From positions 248,001 through 312,000 of the forward strand of contig CAVXOW010000009.1 in the NCBI GenBank assembly GCA_963763485.1: 64,000 bases of DNA, given 5' to 3'. This DNA is from CAWCKS01 sp963763485 (lineage in GTDB: Bacteria > Pseudomonadota > Alphaproteobacteria > Rhizobiales > Xanthobacteraceae). Made by a program: the position numbers and the translations under genes. Below are positions 61,956-64,000 of the stretch, piece after piece (positions within the stretch are counted from its first letter, which is position 1; every line of letters begins with the position of its first letter). Under the pieces are notes generated by a model. It did no database searches, was not told the origin of the DNA, and worked only from the letters and a program-made list of their open reading frames with translations.

Positions 61956-62321
61956 TTAAGCGCCTTTTGCCGCGCCATCCCGGCGCGGGCGCCAGCTCAA
62001 GAGTCCGTTGGGTTCATAGAGCCAGTAGTACTGCCGGACCATTTGCTGTACCCGCGTGTAGCGCCAGGCGAGCGACGCCGTGAGGATCAGGCAGGCGGTT
62101 TCAAAGACGTAGGCTGATGGGGCGAACAGCGCCTCCTGAAACAGGGCGAAGTGCAGAAAGCGCACAGCAAAACCGAGCAGGATCATCGAGCGGATCACGG
62201 CGGACAGTGGCCGCCACGTCAGCGCGATCGAGCGGCCCGCCTGCCAGGCGCAACCGCAGCCGACGACGAAGGTGATGAAGATCGTCTGCAGCAAGGTCTC
62301 TTCGGTGTAGAGCGCGCTCAT
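61956..62321 (-). CDS. Small membrane protein of the Liv operon (DUF6867-like)
   Basis: A 121-residue protein with three hydrophobic helices (LLQTIFITFVVGCGCAWQAG, AVIRSMILLGFAVRFLHFAL, FETACLILTASLAWRY). It ends VRQYYWLYEPNGLLSWRPRR. A small membrane protein of this kind occurs between the ATPase and the binding-protein genes in Bradyrhizobium liv operons; I recall it as DUF6867 (not checked). Its start overlaps the livF stop by ATGA. Its role in transport is unknown. Confidence 0.7.
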   Translation of the reverse strand: MSALYTEETLLQTIFITFVVGCGCAWQAGRSIALTWRPLSAVIRSMILLGFAVRFLHFALFQEALFAPSAYVFETACLILTASLAWRYTRVQQMVRQYYWLYEPNGLLSWRPRRDGAAKGA

Positions 62322-63052
62322 TGGTGCCGTCCGCCCTCAAGATAGGCCGCGCGGATTTCCGGACGGCGCAGCAATTCTTCGCCGGTACCGGTGATGGTGA
62401 TCGCGCCGTTGACCATGACATAGCCGCGATGGGCCAGCCGCAATGCGTGGTTGGCATTCTGCTCGACGATCAGCACGGTCAGCTTGTCCTCGCGATTGAG
62501 CGCGCGGATGGCGTCGAAGATTTGCCGGACGATCAGCGGGGCGAGGCCGAGCGAGGGTTCGTCAAGCAGCAGGAGTCGCGGCCGGCTCATTAATGCGCGG
62601 CCGATCGCCAGCATCTGCTGCTCGCCGCCGGACAGCGTGCCGCCGCGCTGGGTCAGGCGTTCCTTCAGCACGGGAAACAGTCCGAACACCCGTTCGAGGT
62701 CCGGCGCAATGTCGGCCTTGTGGTCGCCTGCCGCATCGGCACCCATCTGCAGGTTTTCCAGAACGGACATGCGCGGGAAAATGCGGCGGCCCTCAGGCGC
62801 CTGCGCAATGCGCAAGCGCGCCACCTCGTGGGTCGGCACCTTGGTGATGTCGTGACCGTCGAACACGATGTTGCCGGCAAGCGCGCGCGGCTGGCCGAAG
62901 ATCGTCATCATCAGCGTCGATTTGCCGGCGCCGTTGGAGCCGATCAGCGCGACGATCTCGCCCGGGCCGACCTCGAGGTCGACACCCTTCAGCGCGACGA
63001 TCTTGCCGTAGGCGGCCTGCAGGCCGCGGATCGCGAGCAGCGGTTCGCTCAT
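62318..63052 (-). CDS. livF: Branched-chain amino acid ABC transporter ATP-binding protein LivF
   Basis: A 244-residue ABC ATPase of the LivF type. Walker A is GSNGAGKST, the ABC signature is GTLSGGEQQMLAIGRALM, Walker B is LLLLDEPSLGLAPL, and the H-loop is in LTVLIVEQNANHAL. It hydrolyses ATP at the inner face of the membrane for Liv-type uptake. Its ATG overlaps the livG stop by four bases. Confidence 0.94.
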   Translation of the reverse strand: MSEPLLAIRGLQAAYGKIVALKGVDLEVGPGEIVALIGSNGAGKSTLMMTIFGQPRALAGNIVFDGHDITKVPTHEVARLRIAQAPEGRRIFPRMSVLENLQMGADAAGDHKADIAPDLERVFGLFPVLKERLTQRGGTLSGGEQQMLAIGRALMSRPRLLLLDEPSLGLAPLIVRQIFDAIRALNREDKLTVLIVEQNANHALRLAHRGYVMVNGAITITGTGEELLRRPEIRAAYLEGGRHQ

Positions 63053-63891
63053 GCGCGGCCCTCGACGACGGCGATCGCGTCGGCCTCGTCGGCGACACCG
63101 AGATAGGCCGCAATCACTTTCGGATCATCGCGGATTTCACGCGGCGTCCCGTCGGCGATCTTGACGCCGTGGTCGAGCACCACGACGTGGTCGGAAATCT
63201 CCATCACGACCGACATGTCGTGCTCGATCAGCAGGATCGAGGTGCCGCGGTCGCCGCGGATCGACAACAGGAGCTCGTTGAGCACACCGCTCTCGCGGGC
63301 GTTCAAGCCCGCGGCCGGCTCGTCGAGGCAGAGCAGCGCGGGCTCCGAGCACATCGCGCGCGCGATCTCGAGCCGCCGCTGGTCGCCATAGGACAGGTTG
63401 CCGGCGGCCTCATCGGCGCGCGCCACCAGGCCGATGCGGTCGAGCCAGTAGCGCGCGAGTTCGATGGCGCGCGCCTCCGCATGGCGATAGGACGGCACGC
63501 CGAGCAGGCCGAGCAGCGTGTAGCCCGAGGCCTTCATCAGCGTGTTGTGCTGGGCGACGAGAAGATTTTCCAGCGCGGTCATGCCGGGAAACAGGCGGAT
63601 GTTCTGGAACGTGCGCGCGACCTTGGCGAGCTTTGAGATGCGGAAATCGAACAGGCGCTCGAGCAGGAAGGTCTGGCCGTCGGCGTGCTTGAGCTGCATC
63701 ATGCCGGTGGTCGGCTGGTAGAAGCCGGTGATGCAGTTGAACACGGTGGTCTTGCCGGCGCCGTTGGGGCCGATCAGCGCGGTGATCTTTCCGCGTGTCG
63801 CGGTGAAGCTCAAATCGTTGATCGCGACAATGCCGCCGAAGCGCATCGACAAATGCGCGACATCGAGGATGGCGTCGGCCTCGTCCGTCAT
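63049..63891 (-). CDS. livG: Branched-chain amino acid ABC transporter ATP-binding protein LivG
   Basis: A 280-residue ABC ATPase of the LivG type: LSMRFGGIVAINDLSFTATR, Walker A GPNGAGKTTVFNCITGFYQP, signature AGNLSYGDQRRLEIARAM, Walker B LLCLDEPAAGLNARES, and H-loop TSILLIEHDMSVVMEISDHV. It starts at ATG 63891, overlapping the livM stop by four bases. Confidence 0.94.
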   Translation of the reverse strand: MTDEADAILDVAHLSMRFGGIVAINDLSFTATRGKITALIGPNGAGKTTVFNCITGFYQPTTGMMQLKHADGQTFLLERLFDFRISKLAKVARTFQNIRLFPGMTALENLLVAQHNTLMKASGYTLLGLLGVPSYRHAEARAIELARYWLDRIGLVARADEAAGNLSYGDQRRLEIARAMCSEPALLCLDEPAAGLNARESGVLNELLLSIRGDRGTSILLIEHDMSVVMEISDHVVVLDHGVKIADGTPREIRDDPKVIAAYLGVADEADAIAVVEGRA

Positions 63892-64000
63892 CCGTGGCCT
63901 TCTTTGACCAGCGACGAGGAGATCAGCGTGCGTTCGCTGCCGAGATAGATCGTCGGCGCGCGATGGCCGACCAGTCCGCGCGGCCGCCAGATCATCAGCA
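63888..64000 (-). CDS. livM: C-terminal end of a Liv-type permease (LivM)
   Basis: Only the last 37 codons lie in the window: LMIWRPRGLVGHRAPTIYLG, ending SLVKEGHG with TGA at 63888-63890. The MxxWRPRGL sequence just after the last helix is typical of LivM/LivH C-termini, and the ATGA overlap with livG places it in the operon. The rest is beyond the right edge. Confidence 0.75.
   Translation of the reverse strand, partial: LMIWRPRGLVGHRAPTIYLGSERTLISSSLVKEGHG

Overview
The window looks like chromosome of an alphaproteobacterium of the Nitrobacteraceae, most likely Bradyrhizobium or a close relative (inference). The signs are: high GC; a GAAC-N7-GAAC LexA box before recA; an F1Fo-ATPase zeta subunit; short palindromic repeats that I remember from Bradyrhizobium and Rhodopseudomonas chromosomes; and many tiny lineage-type ORFs. 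No tRNA or rRNA gene, CRISPR array, integrase or intact transposase was seen.

Layout. 0-6.5 kb holds ordinary genes: an XRE regulator, a FrnE-like DsbA protein, a BioF2-type acetyltransferase, a B3-type metallo-beta-lactamase fold protein that has lost its zinc ligands, and small secreted proteins. 6.5-16.4 kb is an accessory island of about 20 very small genes, nearly all on the minus strand. They include zinc-ribbon, cysteine-rich secreted and one-helix membrane proteins. Fourteen copies of one GGCCGCC hairpin lie among them, twelve directly after a minus-strand stop codon. The island also contains IS-end-like motif debris, a diverged 140-bp repeat pair, a duplicated two-gene module, decayed genes, and a HIRAN-domain membrane protein. 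It ends at the SOS box of recA.

16.5-33.6 kb is core metabolism: recA; a glycine cleavage operon gcvT-gcvH-gcvP behind a tandem glycine riboswitch; alaS; an S9 peptidase; an enolase-superfamily enzyme; icd; and a membrane-anchored alpha/beta hydrolase. 33.8-45.9 kb carries a TrmJ-DUF559 fusion, the ATPase zeta subunit, purC-purS-purQ and purL, and bolA and grxD separated by ltrA and the ergothioneine genes egtB-egtD. 45.9-51.2 kb has an alpha/beta hydrolase, a macrodomain gene, a threonine aldolase, rpsD and murI. 51.3-54.2 kb looks like an iron-uptake operon (outer-membrane barrel, cupredoxin, FTR1 permease, cytochrome b561) with an Irr-box-like motif upstream. 54.3-64 kb contains a MOSC protein, purB-rpe, an EF-hand protein, a P1 peptidase, ccdA, a P-loop ATPase, and a branched-chain amino acid ABC transporter operon cut by the window end.

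Five conserved genes (alaS, egtD, an alpha/beta hydrolase, a macrodomain gene and a Liv-type binding protein) carry one-base frameshifts. Because alaS should be essential, consensus errors are the simplest explanation for much of this. The frameshifts and nonsense codon in the island genes are more likely to be real decay.
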